NCBI RefSeq assembly: GCF_016801985.1
Contig: NZ_JAEVLS010000005.1
Location: 186,001 to 250,000 of the forward strand
Direction of reading: 5' to 3'
Origin: Steroidobacter gossypii
GTDB taxonomy: Bacteria; Pseudomonadota; Gammaproteobacteria; Steroidobacterales; Steroidobacteraceae
DNA length: 64,000 nucleotides
Both the position numbers and the translations under genes were made by a program. The notes beneath the pieces are model-generated. The model did not search any database and was not told the origin of the DNA. It saw nothing but the letters and a program-made list of their open reading frames with translations. Positions 26,618-35,835 of the stretch are shown piece after piece; the stretch's first letter is position 1, and each line of letters begins with the position of its first letter.

Positions 26618-28770
26618 GAGCTCCGATTCGCGCGGCTCAGCTGCTGCTGGTCTTTCAATTTGCGCCAACGCTCGTATTGCTCGACCTTGGCGGGATCGGG
26701 ATCCTCGCGGTCGCGCAACCAGAAGTCGAACCAGTCCAGGTTCCGCTGCACGATGGCATGAAGGTGCGCGGGCTGCCACTTGGTGTGCGTCTCGTCGCGG
26801 AATACGTAAGCGTCGTAGGGTTTGCCGGCCTCATTTAGATGTTTGACCAGGCGTACCAGGTTGAGCATCTCGGCCGCCGGCGCGTTCATCAGAATAGGCG
26901 CCGTAATTTTCGCGACATTGTCGGCAGCATCGATCCCGCGCCACATGTTCATGCCCTCTCCTTCCGGCTTGGTCCACCATGCAATGCCGCCAGCGAGCTT
27001 TGGCAAAGCGCTGGTCGCGACGTAATAGTCCAGCTGCGACCAGATCCCGCCGGAGATGGCGATCGCCGCCACGCGATCGTGCCGGTGCGCGATGAACATC
27101 GAGGTAATTGCGCCTTGGCTGACTCCGCCGATGCCTATGCGTCGCTCGTCGACGATGCCTCGAGCAATGACGCTGTCGAGTGCTCGCAAAGTGGATTCCG
27201 CGCACATGCTGGTATGAGGGAAATCCAGCTCCGCGGAGTTGGCCAATCTGAGCGCTTCCTGCCTGGGATTGAGCGGCAGCTGCAGCGGAAAACTGGCGCC
27301 CAACACCACCATGCCGCGCGCCGCCAGAGCATGCGACGGCGTCTCTTGGTTGGTGATGTTCATGAAGCCGTTGCTGGCATAAGGATTGATGTACACCGGA
27401 TATTTTTCATTGGCGTCGAAGCCGGGGGGATAAAAGATGTAGCCGGAGGCGCGCGATTCATAAAAGCCGTGCAGCGGCTGACCGGGCTCGCTCCAGGGGA
27501 AGCTCGGCGTGTCCCACTCGACGCGTTCCACCTTGCCCAGGCGAATGTTCCGAAACTCCGGGTTGATATCGGCCACTACCGCGATGCGCCCGGAGGCAAC
27601 GTCGATCGCTGCCAGATGGCTCGGCAGCGTCGGCGTTTCGCGCATGCAGACAAGACGCTTGTGCGCGCCCAGCTCGCATTGCGTATAAACATCGTCCGGT
27701 GCCCGCAATACCGTCCTCACGGCGCCACGCGTCGGATCCCACGTATAGATGCCCTGCGTTCCCCAACGGATTCCTTCACGGCGCCAGAACAACACCCGGT
27801 TGCCAACCCACCAGATCCTTTCGATGTAACCAGAGCATTCCGACGCCGCGCACTGGATATCCTCCGATGTTTTGTTTGGTAATGAAGCATGCACGCGGAG
27901 CGAGCGCGAATGTTCGTCCGACCGAACCAACCACGCTCGCGCGCCGTCAGTGCGCTCCGTTTGCATCACCGTGGTGCCGGCTTTGATCGCACCCACTGGG
28001 ACACCCCCCGTGGGATCGGCTCGGCCGCGAGCCTGCTCGAACGCGGCACGGTCCGCGTCGCTTGCGAGTTGCTCGTCATGCCCGTCGAACGTCACAGTCC
28101 ACAGTGTCGTGGCCGAGTTCGGCGGCGCATGCCGCAACCGGGGCAGCATCAGATCCGCGATGGAATGCAGATCCTGATCGTAGCGATAGCCTGCACGTTC
28201 CCTGGCTTGCGTGATCGCTTGCTCTTCGGCGCGGGTAGCCCCAACGGTGAAGTAGAGCGATCGACCGTCCTCACTCCACTCGAACTCACGAACGTCCGCT
28301 GCGTTGTGCGTGACTTGTTGCTCGAAGCGGGCATCGACAGCGCCGCGCCACAACTGAATCTCTCCGTCTTGCAATCGCGTGTACGCCAGCCAGCGGCCGT
28401 CGGGCGACCAACGCGCGTCCGGGCGTTCGAACGTGCCGGTGGATCGGCCGGTCAGACCGGCCCTCGACAGGCGAGTCTCGCCACCATCGCCCACCTGGGT
28501 GAGCGCGCCACCCTGCACGCTGCCGACATACCAGGCCCTGCGATATTCGTTCGCAGTTGCATCCCCCTGCCGAACCAGCAGCGCGAACCGCTTACCGTCG
28601 GGCGAGAGGCTGAATCGCTCCGCGGTGCGAAGCTTCGCAAAGTCATCGGGCGTAACGGTGCGCGGCGTGCCTGCTGGCACCTCGGGAATCGTCAGCGTCT
28701 GATGGGCGGAAGTATGGGCTGCAAACAATGCCGCAGCCACGAGCAAGACGCGACGCAAGGAGAACTTCAT
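26596..28770 (-). CDS. Lasso peptide isopeptidase, S9 family (Atxe2-like)
   Basis: 724 residues with a signal peptide (VAAALFAAHTSA), so it is periplasmic. A seven-bladed propeller with WSPDGRWLAY-type repeats precedes an alpha/beta-hydrolase domain with Ser551 in GGVSQGAITSMFIAHR and His662 in RDETHTKWQPAHL. The HxKWQPAH stretch is characteristic of the Atxe2 family, which opens the lasso ring to release linear peptide after re-uptake. Where the catalytic Asp is expected the protein reads NAPAAEML, leaving Glu634 as the only acidic residue. It is convergent with the cyclase gene and 84 bp downstream of the TonB receptor. Confidence 0.9.
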   Translation of the reverse strand: MKFSLRRVLLVAAALFAAHTSAHQTLTIPEVPAGTPRTVTPDDFAKLRTAERFSLSPDGKRFALLVRQGDATANEYRRAWYVGSVQGGALTQVGDGGETRLSRAGLTGRSTGTFERPDARWSPDGRWLAYTRLQDGEIQLWRGAVDARFEQQVTHNAADVREFEWSEDGRSLYFTVGATRAEEQAITQARERAGYRYDQDLHSIADLMLPRLRHAPPNSATTLWTVTFDGHDEQLASDADRAAFEQARGRADPTGGVPVGAIKAGTTVMQTERTDGARAWLVRSDEHSRSLRVHASLPNKTSEDIQCAASECSGYIERIWWVGNRVLFWRREGIRWGTQGIYTWDPTRGAVRTVLRAPDDVYTQCELGAHKRLVCMRETPTLPSHLAAIDVASGRIAVVADINPEFRNIRLGKVERVEWDTPSFPWSEPGQPLHGFYESRASGYIFYPPGFDANEKYPVYINPYASNGFMNITNQETPSHALAARGMVVLGASFPLQLPLNPRQEALRLANSAELDFPHTSMCAESTLRALDSVIARGIVDERRIGIGGVSQGAITSMFIAHRHDRVAAIAISGGIWSQLDYYVATSALPKLAGGIAWWTKPEGEGMNMWRGIDAADNVAKITAPILMNAPAAEMLNLVRLVKHLNEAGKPYDAYVFRDETHTKWQPAHLHAIVQRNLDWFDFWLRDREDPDPAKVEQYERWRKLKDQQQLSRANRSSQETALR

Positions 28771-28795
28771 CTATTCTCGACCTCGGACAGAAATC

Positions 28796-28819
28796 GGGGG
28801 CCTTCTCACGAAAGCCCCC
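28796..28819 (-). terminator. Hairpin between TonB receptor and isopeptidase genes
   Basis: A stem of up to 10 bp (GGGGGC with GCCCCC plus four inner pairs, loop GTGA) lies in the 84-bp gap. Minus-strand sequence after it reads GATTTCTG, so termination would be partial; it may set the receptor-to-isopeptidase ratio. Confidence 0.45.
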
Positions 28820-28854
28820 ACTGCCCCCACCCCGATACACCAGTTAGGTCAGAC

Positions 28855-31557
28855 TCACCATGTCTTGACGAACTCCAACGAAATCAGCCGTCCCAGTGGA
28901 TCAGCATTCACCGGGTCGAAGCCCAGATCGAAAGTGGAGCTGGTCGGCGTTATGAACACCGACGGCGGATCCTCATCGAGGACGTTCTGCGCGCTCAACG
29001 CCACGCTGAACCCCGACAGGAAGCCACTGCTGAACTTGTTGGAAAAGTCATAAGAGAGCCGCAGATCGACCGTGGTGAGCGAATCGACCTTCGAGTTCGC
29101 CACCGGCGTCGTGGCCCGGTTGTCGACATAACTGTCGACGTGGTTGACGAACATGTTGGCGGCAACCCCCTGTCGCTGCCAGGTGACGAAACCACGGGCG
29201 CGGTAGCTTGGCGGGTTGTAGATAGTGTCCGCTGTGTCGATCTCCGCGCTGTTAGCCGTGACCTGCTGGTCCCGGTTGAGCACGTAAGTGCCACCCAAGC
29301 CGATGAAGAATCGGTTCGCGCCCACGTTGAAGTTATATTCGGTCGCGAGGTCGATGCCGTTGCTGCTCACTACGCTTAGGTTGCGGCGCCGACCATCGAC
29401 GATTACGTCGACCTGATCCGGCGTGAAGTTCGGGATCAGCGAGGCGAAACCCTGTCCCAACTGGCCAATGGCGATGAACTGGTTCACTTGATCGACGCTT
29501 GGGTTGAAGATGAGCAAGTCGCTGAATGCATTCAGATCCGACAACAGCGTCAGTACCGCCCCAGGGTTTGCGATCAAACCGGTGTAGCGGATCTTGTAGT
29601 AGTTGAGCGACACGGACAGCCCGGCAACGCCCTCGGGCGTGAATTCCAGACCGAACGAGGAGCTTTCGGACTCCTGCGGGCGCAAGGAATCGACCGCGAT
29701 GCCGTTGACCGACAGGACGCGCGTGGGCCCCAGGCCGGGAATATTGCCAGCAAGCGCCAGCGCGCTATTGCTGGCCAGGCTGTAGTCGACCAGGTTGGGC
29801 GCCTTATATGAGGTGCCATAGCGTGCGCGCAGGCGCAGCCCCTTGACCGGTTCCCACATGAGACCAGCCTGCGGATCGAACGACGAGCCGGCGGTCGAGT
29901 AATCGTCGTAGCGACCCGCCAGCGACAATTCCAGGCTTTGTACGCCGGTCACAGCGTTGGCCTCGCTGAACAACGGCACGTACACTTCGCCGTAAGCGCT
30001 GGTAACGTCCTGGTCGACGTCTTGCGCCGACAGTGGCGTGTTCGGCAACCGGCGGATCGTCTCTTCATAATTCTCGGTGCGGTAGGCCGCGCCGATAGCC
30101 ATGCTTACCTTGCCTCCCGGCAGGGAGAACAACGAGCCGTCGGCCTTAAGTTCTGCGATTTGCGAATCAAATGAATACTCGCTGACCGTGACATTGATCG
30201 GTAAGGTTGGGATCGCCTGCACCCGGGCGTTGCTGACCTGGTCGGTAGTATTTTCGTTGTAACCTGCCGACAACTGGATATTCCAATCGCCAGCCACGCT
30301 CCAATCCACGCCGAGAGTGGTGGCGATCTGATCGTTCTCGTTAGAGACGGATTCCGCGAAGGTTCTGCGACCGGTGCCCTCGGTGTCTCGCCTGGTGTAC
30401 AAGGCATCGGCGAACACGCTTAACGAGCTGCCGATCTGCTGTTTACCCGTGAACATCGCCGAGTATTGCTCGGTCTCCGGCAGCAGGGTATCGATCAGCG
30501 AGTTGGCCCCGATGAAATCCCGATCGGCGGAGGCGAGTCGATCGCGTTGCAGATATTCGACAGAGACCAGCGCATTGCCCGATTCCCAGGCATTGCCCAG
30601 CGCCTGGCTGGCGCGGTACTCGTCTACGCCGTCAGCCACACCGGCGCGCAGCCGCGTCTCGGCGCCTTCGAAATCTTCGCGCAGAATGAAGTTCACCACA
30701 CCGCCGACTGCGTCCGAGCCGTACAGCGCCGACGCGCCGTCCGGCAGAATTTCGACGCGCTCGATGGCGGACAACGGCAGGGCGGAAATATCCACCGCTG
30801 CCGAGCGATAGCCCGGAGCGATGCGTCGACCGTTCAACAACACCAACGTGGTGCCTTCACCGATACCACGCAGATTGATGCTCGAGCCCTGCTCGCGGGT
30901 AACCGTCACGCCCGGCGTGACCTGACCGCTCTGATTCGCCAGCGCGAAGTTCTGGGTCACCGACTCCAGCAGCTTGCTCACGGTGCTGTAACCGGTCGCG
31001 TTGATGTATTCACGCGAGAGCACGGTGATGGGCGCAGTGTTGTTCTCGATACCGCGGATGTTGGTACCCGTGACGATGATTTCTTCGATGTCGAGCAGCG
31101 TTCGGCCTTCGATCGTACGAGGCTGCCGCTCGCCCTGCCCGCTTGGTGAGGTCTGCGCTTGCGCCAGACGGATGCGACCATCGCTGTTATAGGCAGCGCT
31201 GGTGGTGGCCATCGGATCGGTGCTCGCCAGCTGGATGGTCACGGTCTTGTCGTCCAGCTGACGAAAGGTCAGGCCGGTGCCTTCCAGCACCTGGCTCAAA
31301 GCTTCTTCGGCGCTGGCTTTGATCTTCAGCGGCCGGGCCTGCTGGCCGCTGACCAGCTTCTTGTCGAAGATGATGTTACTTTCTGATTGTGCCGCAATAT
31401 CTCTAAGCGATTTCGCCAGCGGTTGGCCGGGCAGGTCCCATTGGGTCACTGCCTGCGCGTCCGCCGCCGTTGCGAGAATGGCCAGTACGCTCGCCGCCAG
31501 CGTTCCAGCCGGCGAAAAACGAGAAACGGCACGAACCTTCCGACTATTGGTGCTCAA
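28855..31557 (-). CDS. TonB-dependent receptor with STN signalling domain, lasso-peptide locus
   Basis: 900 residues. After the signal peptide comes a secretin/TonB short N-terminal (STN) domain of about 75 residues (WDLPGQPLAKSLRDIAAQ through GTGLTFRQLDDKTVTI), which transmits ligand occupancy to a FecR anti-sigma factor. A plug (RTLLDIEEIIVTGTNIRG, with the TonB-box-like EEIIVTG) and a 22-strand barrel follow, ending PLGRLISLEFVKTW. The TTG at 31557 has AGGAG seven bases upstream. It is 162 bp downstream of FecR. In isopeptidase-type lasso loci such a receptor is thought to import the lasso peptide or a complex of it. Confidence 0.93.
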   Translation of the reverse strand: MSTNSRKVRAVSRFSPAGTLAASVLAILATAADAQAVTQWDLPGQPLAKSLRDIAAQSESNIIFDKKLVSGQQARPLKIKASAEEALSQVLEGTGLTFRQLDDKTVTIQLASTDPMATTSAAYNSDGRIRLAQAQTSPSGQGERQPRTIEGRTLLDIEEIIVTGTNIRGIENNTAPITVLSREYINATGYSTVSKLLESVTQNFALANQSGQVTPGVTVTREQGSSINLRGIGEGTTLVLLNGRRIAPGYRSAAVDISALPLSAIERVEILPDGASALYGSDAVGGVVNFILREDFEGAETRLRAGVADGVDEYRASQALGNAWESGNALVSVEYLQRDRLASADRDFIGANSLIDTLLPETEQYSAMFTGKQQIGSSLSVFADALYTRRDTEGTGRRTFAESVSNENDQIATTLGVDWSVAGDWNIQLSAGYNENTTDQVSNARVQAIPTLPINVTVSEYSFDSQIAELKADGSLFSLPGGKVSMAIGAAYRTENYEETIRRLPNTPLSAQDVDQDVTSAYGEVYVPLFSEANAVTGVQSLELSLAGRYDDYSTAGSSFDPQAGLMWEPVKGLRLRARYGTSYKAPNLVDYSLASNSALALAGNIPGLGPTRVLSVNGIAVDSLRPQESESSSFGLEFTPEGVAGLSVSLNYYKIRYTGLIANPGAVLTLLSDLNAFSDLLIFNPSVDQVNQFIAIGQLGQGFASLIPNFTPDQVDVIVDGRRRNLSVVSSNGIDLATEYNFNVGANRFFIGLGGTYVLNRDQQVTANSAEIDTADTIYNPPSYRARGFVTWQRQGVAANMFVNHVDSYVDNRATTPVANSKVDSLTTVDLRLSYDFSNKFSSGFLSGFSVALSAQNVLDEDPPSVFITPTSSTFDLGFDPVNADPLGRLISLEFVKTW

Positions 31558-31719
31558 GGTGGTCTCCTAACCAGTTTAGCCCCGCGGTCCCCATACTCCC
31601 GAGCTATTCGAGGGAATCGAACGTCAGGATTTTTGACACACGTCGGTTATTCGACGTTGTAGCTCTTATAAAACCTCAGTGCGAAAAAACCACAGCGGCA
31701 AAAAGCCACCACTGCATCC

Positions 31720-32763
31720 TCACTGAACCGGTTTGCCGGAAATCACTATTTCATTGCCCCGCTGGATCACTGTGAGCCCATAGGCTTGCGCCACGGCATT
31801 GGCGAAATGGCTGGAGTCGCCCGCTTGAAACAACCCATTGATCAATAGCTCGGCCGCTTCGGGCTGCTCGATGACCAGCTTGGACTCGTTATATCTGTTC
31901 ATCTCGGCGGCAGCCGCACGCAACGGCGTGTCGTCGAGAATCACCTGGCCACGGCGCCACGCGGTGGCCTTCTCCACGGCAGGCGTATCGAGCCGTGTCG
32001 GCGCGCCGGCGGTGAACGTGAGGCGCTGGCCCGGTGTCAACGTGACTTCGCCAGTATTGCGATCCGCCGACATCGTGGGTGTTTGTTCGATCGGCGCGGG
32101 CGGCTGAATCATCGGTTGCATCAGTTCGGCCATGGCGGGCCGCACCGGCGAAACCGCGACGCTGCCTTCCACCAAAGTGACCGCGAGACGCTGCGCATCT
32201 CTGCGAACCACGAACTGGGTGCCAAGCGCTTTTACCTGCCGATCGCCCGCCACCACGACGAACGGCCAGTCGCTCTGCTTGGCGACGTTGAACAGCGCCT
32301 CGCCCCGACGCAGCTCGACCCGCCGCTGTCGCTGGTCGTACTTCACCTTGATGGCAGTGTCGGTGTTCAGAAAGACTCGCGTGCCATCCTGAAGCACCAG
32401 TTGGCGCTGCTCGCCCACTTGAGTGGAGATCACGCCGGCATATTGGAACCAGATGACACCGACCATCACCAACAGCATCGCGCAGGCCAGTGTCGCGGCG
32501 ATTGGACGCCACATCGAGCGTCGCTCGACTCGCGCAACCGGTCGGAACGGCACCACCTGACGCAAGTGTTCCGCCTCGTCCCAGACCGTGGTGGCGATCT
32601 CGAATGCGCGAGCATTGTCCGGGTGCGCGAGCAACCAGCGGCGAAAGCCGTTCTCTAGCGCACGGCCGCGCGAATCGCCATGCAGCTTGGCGATCCAGAC
32701 GCCGGCTTCGGCCAACAGCTCAGCAGGCACGGGCTTGCCCCTTTGCGAGTCGGTGGCGGTCAT
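31720..32763 (-). CDS. FecR-family anti-sigma factor / sigma regulator
   Basis: 347 residues. The cytoplasmic N-terminus has a DUF4880-like segment (AGVWIAKLHGD and FRRWLLAHPDNARAFE), a single membrane helix (about residues 90-110, ATLACAMLLVMVGVIWF), then the periplasmic FecR domain (QLVLQDGTRVFLNTDTAIKV, GEALFNVAKQSDWPFVV) and a C-terminal STN-like part (TVIQRGNEIVISG). It relays receptor occupancy to the sigma factor. The start overlaps the sigma stop by four bases (ATGA). It precedes the TonB receptor. Confidence 0.94.
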   Translation of the reverse strand: MTATDSQRGKPVPAELLAEAGVWIAKLHGDSRGRALENGFRRWLLAHPDNARAFEIATTVWDEAEHLRQVVPFRPVARVERRSMWRPIAATLACAMLLVMVGVIWFQYAGVISTQVGEQRQLVLQDGTRVFLNTDTAIKVKYDQRQRRVELRRGEALFNVAKQSDWPFVVVAGDRQVKALGTQFVVRRDAQRLAVTLVEGSVAVSPVRPAMAELMQPMIQPPAPIEQTPTMSADRNTGEVTLTPGQRLTFTAGAPTRLDTPAVEKATAWRRGQVILDDTPLRAAAAEMNRYNESKLVIEQPEAAELLINGLFQAGDSSHFANAVAQAYGLTVIQRGNEIVISGKPVQ

Positions 32764-33242
32764 TCTCTCTGCCGCTCCATCGCCAGCAGGGTGACGGCGC
32801 TCGCAACATGTTTCTCCACGGCGCTGACGCTGATCCCCAGGCGGCGCGCGATCTCGGCGTGGCTGAAACCGTAGAGACGATGCATGAAGAATACTTCTCG
32901 GGTTCGAGGGTTGGCGCGATCGAGCGCCTCCCGCATCTTCATCAGACGTTGCTCGGCGGCGAAAACCTCATCTGGCGAGGGCTGCAGATCGGGCAGGTCG
33001 AGATTTTCAACCGGCTCGCTCTCGTAGCTGTCGAGCCGGGCGTGGCGATGCTGATCGACCGCAAGGTTGAGCGCGGTCCGGGTGAGAAAGGCTTCCTGAT
33101 TCTGGATCTGCCCGCCCTGACGGGTATAGGCATGCAGCCGCAGAACGGCTTCCTGGACCAGATCTTCCGCCTGGTCCGGCGTGGCGCCACGCCGGCGTAG
33201 TAGTTTCTTAAGGCTGCGCAGCTGCCTCAGGAGCACTTCCAT
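32760..33242 (-). CDS. FecI-like ECF RNA polymerase sigma factor
   Basis: 160 residues. Region 2 (RRGATPDQAEDLVQEAVLRLHAY) and region 4 (REALDRANPRTREVFFMHRLYG and SHAEIARRLGISVSAVEKHVASAV) are complete, as in FecI-type iron/ligand-responsive sigma factors. It forms a signalling cassette with the overlapping FecR gene and the downstream STN receptor, and probably drives the receptor and perhaps the lasso operon. It is divergent from an S9 peptidase gene. Confidence 0.95.
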   Translation of the reverse strand: MEVLLRQLRSLKKLLRRRGATPDQAEDLVQEAVLRLHAYTRQGGQIQNQEAFLTRTALNLAVDQHRHARLDSYESEPVENLDLPDLQPSPDEVFAAEQRLMKMREALDRANPRTREVFFMHRLYGFSHAEIARRLGISVSAVEKHVASAVTLLAMERQRE

Positions 33243-33551
33243 GATGGGGCCTCGATCTCACGCGACGGTGCGTCGGCTTCCCTGTGAGCTGCCCCGCGCC
33301 CGTGACTTCCAGCGGCAAACAACATATCTACCGCGAAACTTCGCACCGAACCTCCCAATCGGGTTCGCGTCGGTGCGCAGCGGGCCGAATATTGCGTGAT
33401 TCCCTGCATATCTGACAACGCCGTATCTGCCACCGCACCCTTCCTGCCGAAATTGACGAACTCCTGCGCAACTGCAGCAACGACCGGTATCATGGGCAGC
33501 TCGAGTTACCCGAGAGTACCTTCGCCACCCATCGAGAAGGAGCCGTTGCTA
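33243..33551. other. Divergent intergenic region, fecI-like and S9 peptidase
   Basis: A 309-bp region with no credible gene. It must carry the promoters of the FecI-like gene and of the S9 peptidase. I see no repeat, palindrome or clear promoter box worth calling. Confidence 0.55.
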
Positions 33552-35687
33552 GTGAGCACTTCTTTTATCTCACGCGCGCTTGCCATGACGGCGTTCGCGC
33601 TTGCGTCCATGATCGGAACGACCGCGTTCGCCGCCGAACGCCGCGTCGTCACGCACGAGGACCTCTGGCTGCTGCCACGAGTTGGCGCGCCCGCCGTCAG
33701 TCCCGATGGCAAGCAGGCCGTCTTCAGCGTGACCGAGCCCGCATACAACAGCGATCAGCAGAACAGCGATTTATGGATCGTGGCGACGGACGGCAAGACG
33801 CCGGCGCGGCGCCTGACCCAAACCCGCCCCGCGGAATCCGGCGTTGCGTGGAGCCCGGATAGCAAGCGCATCGCCTTCTCGACCAAGCGCGACGGCGATG
33901 AAGTCAATCAGATTTATGTCCTCGATATCGCCGCGGGCGGCGAGGCATTGCGCGCGACCACACTGAGCACCGGCGCGCGGTTGCCGAAGTTCTCACCCGA
34001 CGGACGCAAGATCGCCTTCACCAGCGACGTGCCGCCGGAGGCGCGCAACGACGAGGACAGCAAACGCATCGTCGGCGAAGAGAAGGCGCGCAAATATAAG
34101 ATGCGCGCCTACGACGGTTTTCCGATTCGCGCCTGGGACACCTGGCTGCCGGAGAATCGCCAGCCGCATGCATTCGTGCAGACGGTGGGCGTGAACGATG
34201 CGCGCGATCTGTTCGCCGGCACCCAACTGATCAAGCAGCCGGGTTTTGCAGGCCGCAGCTCACAGAGCTCCAGCGAGCTGGATCTCGTCTGGGCGCCCGA
34301 TGGCGACAGCCTGATCTTCACCGCCAGCCGCAACGCCCATCGCGGCGCCTTCGATTACACCAATACCGAGCTGTGGCAGGTGTCGGTGGATGGCGGCGAG
34401 CCGCGTCGGCTCACTGGCAACGACGAGCTCAAGGGCGGCGATAGCTGGAGCGAGGCGAAGTTCAGCCCCGATGGCCGCACCCTGTATGCGTTCCGTGAGG
34501 TGCGCGACACATATGTATTCAGCCCGACTCATGTGGGCGTGTTCGAGTGGCCTTCGCTGCAGCCTCGCGCCGATATCACTCTGCCGGCGGATCGAGATGC
34601 GCTCGCTTTCGTGATCGCGCCCAACAATCGCGACGTTTATTTGCTCGGCGAGGACGCCGGTCACGTGAAAGTGTTCCGGGGCAAGAACTCCGGCGGCGAA
34701 GCCAAACTGGCGTTCGACATGCAGGCTGGCATGTACAGCAACCTGGTCGGCGCGGATAAAGCTGGCTCGCCCCTGCTGATCGCGAGCTACGACAGCGCCG
34801 TCAGCCCGGCGGAAATCGTGCGCATCGATCCGCAAGGCGGCAGCCATCGCGCACTGACTCGATTCTCCACCGACAAAGTCGCCGCGCTCGACATGGCGCC
34901 GCTGGAACACTTCTGGTTCGACAGCAAACGCGGCGCGCGCATTCATAACATGATCGTGCGCCCGCCGGGCTTCGATCCTGCCAGGAAATATCCACTGCTG
35001 GTGCTGATGCACGGCGGTCCGCACACCATGTGGCGCGACACTTTCTTCCTGCGCTGGAACTATCACCTGCTCGCCGCGCCAGGCTATGTGGTGCTGCTGA
35101 CCAACTACACCGGCTCGACCGGCTTCGGCGCCGAGTTCTCCCGCGGCATTCAAGGCGATCCGCTGGAAGGCCCGGCACTGGAGATCAACCAGGCCGCGGA
35201 CGAAGCGATTGCGCGCTATTCGTTCATCGATGGCGCCCGCCAGTGCGCCGGCGGCGCCAGCTACGGCGGCCACCTTGCCAACTGGATGCAGGCGAGCACC
35301 GATCGCTATCGCTGCCTGGTCAGCCACGCGGGCCTGGTCAATCTGGAAAGTCAGTGGGCCACCAGCGATATCAACTATCCGCGCGAAAAGAACATGGGCG
35401 GTCCGCCGTGGCAGCAAGGCGTGGACTGGAACAAACAAAATCCGATTCGCTATGCGTCGCAATGGAAAACGCCCGTGCTGGTGACGGTGGGCGAGCGTGA
35501 CTTCCGCGTGCCGCTCAACAACACGCTGGAATATTGGAACGTGCTGCAGCGTCAGCAGGTCGAGAGCCGTCTGTTGATCTTCCCCGACGAGAACCACTGG
35601 ATCCTGAATGGCGAGAACAGCCGGCAGTTCTTTGTCGAAGTGCATCGCTGGCTGGAGCGCTTTCTGAAGCAGCAACCCGCCAGCTGA
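33552..35687 (+). CDS. Secreted S9 prolyl-oligopeptidase-family peptidase
   Basis: 711 residues from the GTG at 33552, which follows AAGGAG by nine bases and starts directly at a signal peptide (ALAMTAFALASMIGTTAFA). The ATG at 33396 would add 52 residues without signal character. A beta-propeller with SPDGRKIAFTSD-type blades precedes the hydrolase domain with GGASYGGHLANW (Ser), VGERDFRVP (Asp) and FPDENHWI (His), a complete triad. It resembles dipeptidyl-peptidase/acylaminoacyl-peptidase S9C enzymes. It faces away from the sigma gene and could digest peptide released by the isopeptidase, which is inference. Confidence 0.9.
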   Translation: MSTSFISRALAMTAFALASMIGTTAFAAERRVVTHEDLWLLPRVGAPAVSPDGKQAVFSVTEPAYNSDQQNSDLWIVATDGKTPARRLTQTRPAESGVAWSPDSKRIAFSTKRDGDEVNQIYVLDIAAGGEALRATTLSTGARLPKFSPDGRKIAFTSDVPPEARNDEDSKRIVGEEKARKYKMRAYDGFPIRAWDTWLPENRQPHAFVQTVGVNDARDLFAGTQLIKQPGFAGRSSQSSSELDLVWAPDGDSLIFTASRNAHRGAFDYTNTELWQVSVDGGEPRRLTGNDELKGGDSWSEAKFSPDGRTLYAFREVRDTYVFSPTHVGVFEWPSLQPRADITLPADRDALAFVIAPNNRDVYLLGEDAGHVKVFRGKNSGGEAKLAFDMQAGMYSNLVGADKAGSPLLIASYDSAVSPAEIVRIDPQGGSHRALTRFSTDKVAALDMAPLEHFWFDSKRGARIHNMIVRPPGFDPARKYPLLVLMHGGPHTMWRDTFFLRWNYHLLAAPGYVVLLTNYTGSTGFGAEFSRGIQGDPLEGPALEINQAADEAIARYSFIDGARQCAGGASYGGHLANWMQASTDRYRCLVSHAGLVNLESQWATSDINYPREKNMGGPPWQQGVDWNKQNPIRYASQWKTPVLVTVGERDFRVPLNNTLEYWNVLQRQQVESRLLIFPDENHWILNGENSRQFFVEVHRWLERFLKQQPAS

Positions 35688-35707
35688 TCCCCGGGCAGAT
35701 GTATGGA

Positions 35708-35734
35708 GCCGACCGGCGCGACACGCCGGTCGGC
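35708..35734 (+). terminator. Hairpin after S9 peptidase gene
   Basis: A perfect 11-bp stem (GCCGACCGGCG at 35708-35718 with its complement at 35724-35734), five-base loop, 20 bp after the stop. No U-tract follows, so this is a terminator or mRNA-end hairpin candidate only. Confidence 0.5.
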
Positions 35735-35835
35735 GCACTGCAAGGCCGACTCGTCGCAGCTGCGGTTGCGCCGGGCGCGGCAAGCTCAGTAACGTGTCGG
35801 CCCCACTCCGGTCGACTCCTCAAGGAGAAATTGCA

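Noticed and set aside
30466-31149. Plus-strand frame within the lasso TonB receptor gene
   Set aside because: Antisense shadow; the receptor coding frame is unbroken across it.
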